In this document: in pieces, positions 5,036 through 5,927 of the stretch | How the letters are laid out: the number at the start of each line of letters is the position of its first letter | Numbering within the stretch: the first letter of the stretch is position 1 | From: Parvularcula sp. | Lineage (GTDB): Bacteria > Pseudomonadota > Alphaproteobacteria > Caulobacterales > Parvularculaceae | DNA: 5,927 nt | NCBI GenBank assembly: GCA_003506635.1 | Contig: DNZB01000302.1 | Span: 4,335-10,261 of the forward strand | Direction of reading: 5' to 3' | Notes under the pieces: model-generated | Databases searched by the model: none | Seen by the model: the letters and a program-made list of their open reading frames with translations, nothing else | What the model was told of the DNA's origin: nothing | Made by a program: the position numbers and the translations under genes

Positions 5036-5481
5036 AACGCGGCTATGCGCGCGCGGTCCTTGTCGCGGCCCATCGCTTCAAGGATCGCGATCTGTTCGGC
5101 GACGGACGGCGTGAAGACGCCGCCGCGCCGCTCGCGCGTCAAGGGCGCGACGGGGCGAAAGGCGCCGCGCACCTTCATCTCGAAACCGCCGAAAGCCTCG
5201 ACGGCGAGCGGCGATTTTTCAAATCGCGCGAAGACCTTCGAGCGAAATTGCGCGTCGGGCGGGGCGGTTGACTTCGGCGCGCTCGCCCAGCGGCCGATGA
5301 GCCGTCGCGCATCACGCTCGCTGAGGAGAAGGTCGACATCGCGCACGATGGCGATGTCGGCGCCCGACAGCGCCGCCGCCGCGCTGCCGATGATCCACCA
5401 TTCGTCTTCAAACGCTGGAGCGGCGGCGGCGATTTCGGCGAGCGTTGCGGCAAGGCGCGGGCGCCAGCGCGCCGCCGTCAC
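5020..5481 (-). CDS. Nucleotidyltransferase-fold protein of unknown function
   Basis: The 153-residue protein shows the minimal nucleotidyltransferase signature: WWIIGSAAAALSG (28-40) with Gly32-Ser33, then VRDVDLLLS (46-54) providing Asp48 and Asp50, and an acidic strand LAVEAFGGFEM (92-102) with Glu95 as a possible third metal ligand. The C-terminal PSVAEQIAILEAMGRDKDRARI (125-146) matches the helix seen at the end of many stand-alone nucleotidyltransferase-like proteins. The substrate is unknown. The start is GTG (5481-5479), which overlaps the TGA of the upstream mmcB-type gene as GTGA, so the two are probably translationally coupled. No HEPN or abortive-infection partner gene is visible, so an antitoxin role is not supported. 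Confidence 0.8.
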   Translation of the reverse strand: MTAARWRPRLAATLAEIAAAAPAFEDEWWIIGSAAAALSGADIAIVRDVDLLLSERDARRLIGRWASAPKSTAPPDAQFRSKVFARFEKSPLAVEAFGGFEMKVRGAFRPVAPLTRERRGGVFTPSVAEQIAILEAMGRDKDRARIAALRAAL

Positions 5482-5927
5482 CGGCCGCCCTCGTCCAGGA
5501 GGAACGCTGTCCGCGCCGCCGCTTGCCGCGCAAAGCGCAAGGTGATCGCTTTCCTGCGCGCCGCCGCCATCGCGCGCGGATGCGCGTCCCGCAAAACCGC
5601 GCCGCCGAATCCGTCGGCGACGATCAATCCTTCCGAAGCCGGAAGAAGCGCGCGGGGAAAATCCGCGGCGACCGCGAAGAAGAATTCATCGCAGAAGGGA
5701 AGATAGTCCGCCCATTTGCCGTCCGCGGTAAAATCCGCCTCGCAAGACTTGATCTCGGCGATGATGATGCGGCCCTTCGGACAGAGCCCCGCCATGTCGG
5801 CCCGGCGGCCGTTCGGCAGACGAAATTCCGTCATGGCGGAGAGCCCGAGATCGCGAAACAGCCGCAAGACGCCGCGCGTCAGCGTCGCGGTGACATCGGG
5901 CCTGCAGGAAGGCGGCGCCTCAAACGG
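5478..5927 (-). CDS. mmcB: MmcB-family DNA repair protein, N-terminus beyond the right edge
   Basis: The visible 149 residues follow the MmcB (formerly DUF1052) pattern: TLTRGVLRLFRDLG, then TEFRLPNGRRADMAGL, then GRIIIAEIKSCEADFTADGKWADYLPFCDEFFFAVAADFP, GLIVADGFGGAVLRD and ARRKAITLRFARQAAART at the end. The Asp in RRADM and the Glu-x-Lys of AEIKS are the expected PD-(D/E)xK nuclease-fold residues. In Caulobacter crescentus mmcB is SOS-regulated and contributes to mitomycin C resistance. A TTG at 5867 could start an ORF, but conserved family sequence continues in frame to the window end without a stop, so the true start is outside and the 5' end is missing. The promoter, and any LexA box, cannot be seen. 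It is first in a minus-strand unit with the nucleotidyltransferase-like gene. Confidence 0.9.
   Translation of the reverse strand, partial: PFEAPPSCRPDVTATLTRGVLRLFRDLGLSAMTEFRLPNGRRADMAGLCPKGRIIIAEIKSCEADFTADGKWADYLPFCDEFFFAVAADFPRALLPASEGLIVADGFGGAVLRDAHPRAMAAARRKAITLRFARQAAARTAFLLDEGGR

Noticed and set aside
4619..5481. A toxin-antitoxin pair formed by yjhX and the nucleotidyltransferase-like gene
   Set aside because: They are separated by a promoter, a possible terminator and a structured leader, and the nucleotidyltransferase is coupled to mmcB; no evidence links them as a pair.
5478..5867. TTG at 5867 as the start of the MmcB-family protein
   Set aside because: Family-like sequence (TLTRGV) continues upstream in the same open frame to the window edge, so this internal TTG is not the true start.

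Overview
The window is GC-rich and almost completely coding. It reads as chromosomal DNA of an alphaproteobacterium, probably of the Caulobacterales, Hyphomonadales or Parvularculales kind. This rests on a MmcB-family protein (first studied in Caulobacter), a solitary YjhX/UPF0386 protein, Ala-rich lipoproteins and a CtrA-like site. No rRNA, tRNA, mobile element or CRISPR array is visible.

Left part (1-3500), all on the minus strand, listed in transcription order. A small hendecad-repeat lipoprotein (3478 to 3107) ends at a strong intrinsic terminator (3029-3061). A class I/II PLP aminotransferase (2970 to 1792) follows and overlaps by 4 nt a secreted serine hydrolase of the class C beta-lactamase/S12 family (1795 to 503). 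The hydrolase has a complete signal peptide and catalytic motifs, but its only sensible start codon is ATA. After a 176-nt gap comes a second Ala-rich lipoprotein (start at 326) that runs off the left edge.

Middle (3479-4620). A divergent intergenic region separates the hendecad lipoprotein from a plus-strand lipoprotein of unknown function (3723-4547). That gene converges on yjhX, with an imperfect inverted repeat between them.

Right part (4619-5927), minus strand, in transcription order. A MmcB-family PD-(D/E)xK-like protein, whose start lies beyond the right edge, overlaps by 4 nt (GTGA) a nucleotidyltransferase-fold protein. A perfect 11-bp inverted repeat at the end of the latter may be its terminator, and it also embeds a TTGACA-17-TTTATT promoter for yjhX, the homologue of the E. 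coli topoisomerase I inhibitor TopAI. The roughly 110-nt yjhX leader holds a 7-codon ORF (MTGIVFI) with a good Shine-Dalgarno sequence, an intrinsic-terminator-like hairpin with a T5 run, and segments of the leader ORF complementary to the sequence just upstream of the yjhX start. This looks like a leader-peptide control element, comparable in logic to the one reported for E. coli topAI, and it is the most interesting item here. No YjhQ antitoxin gene is adjacent.
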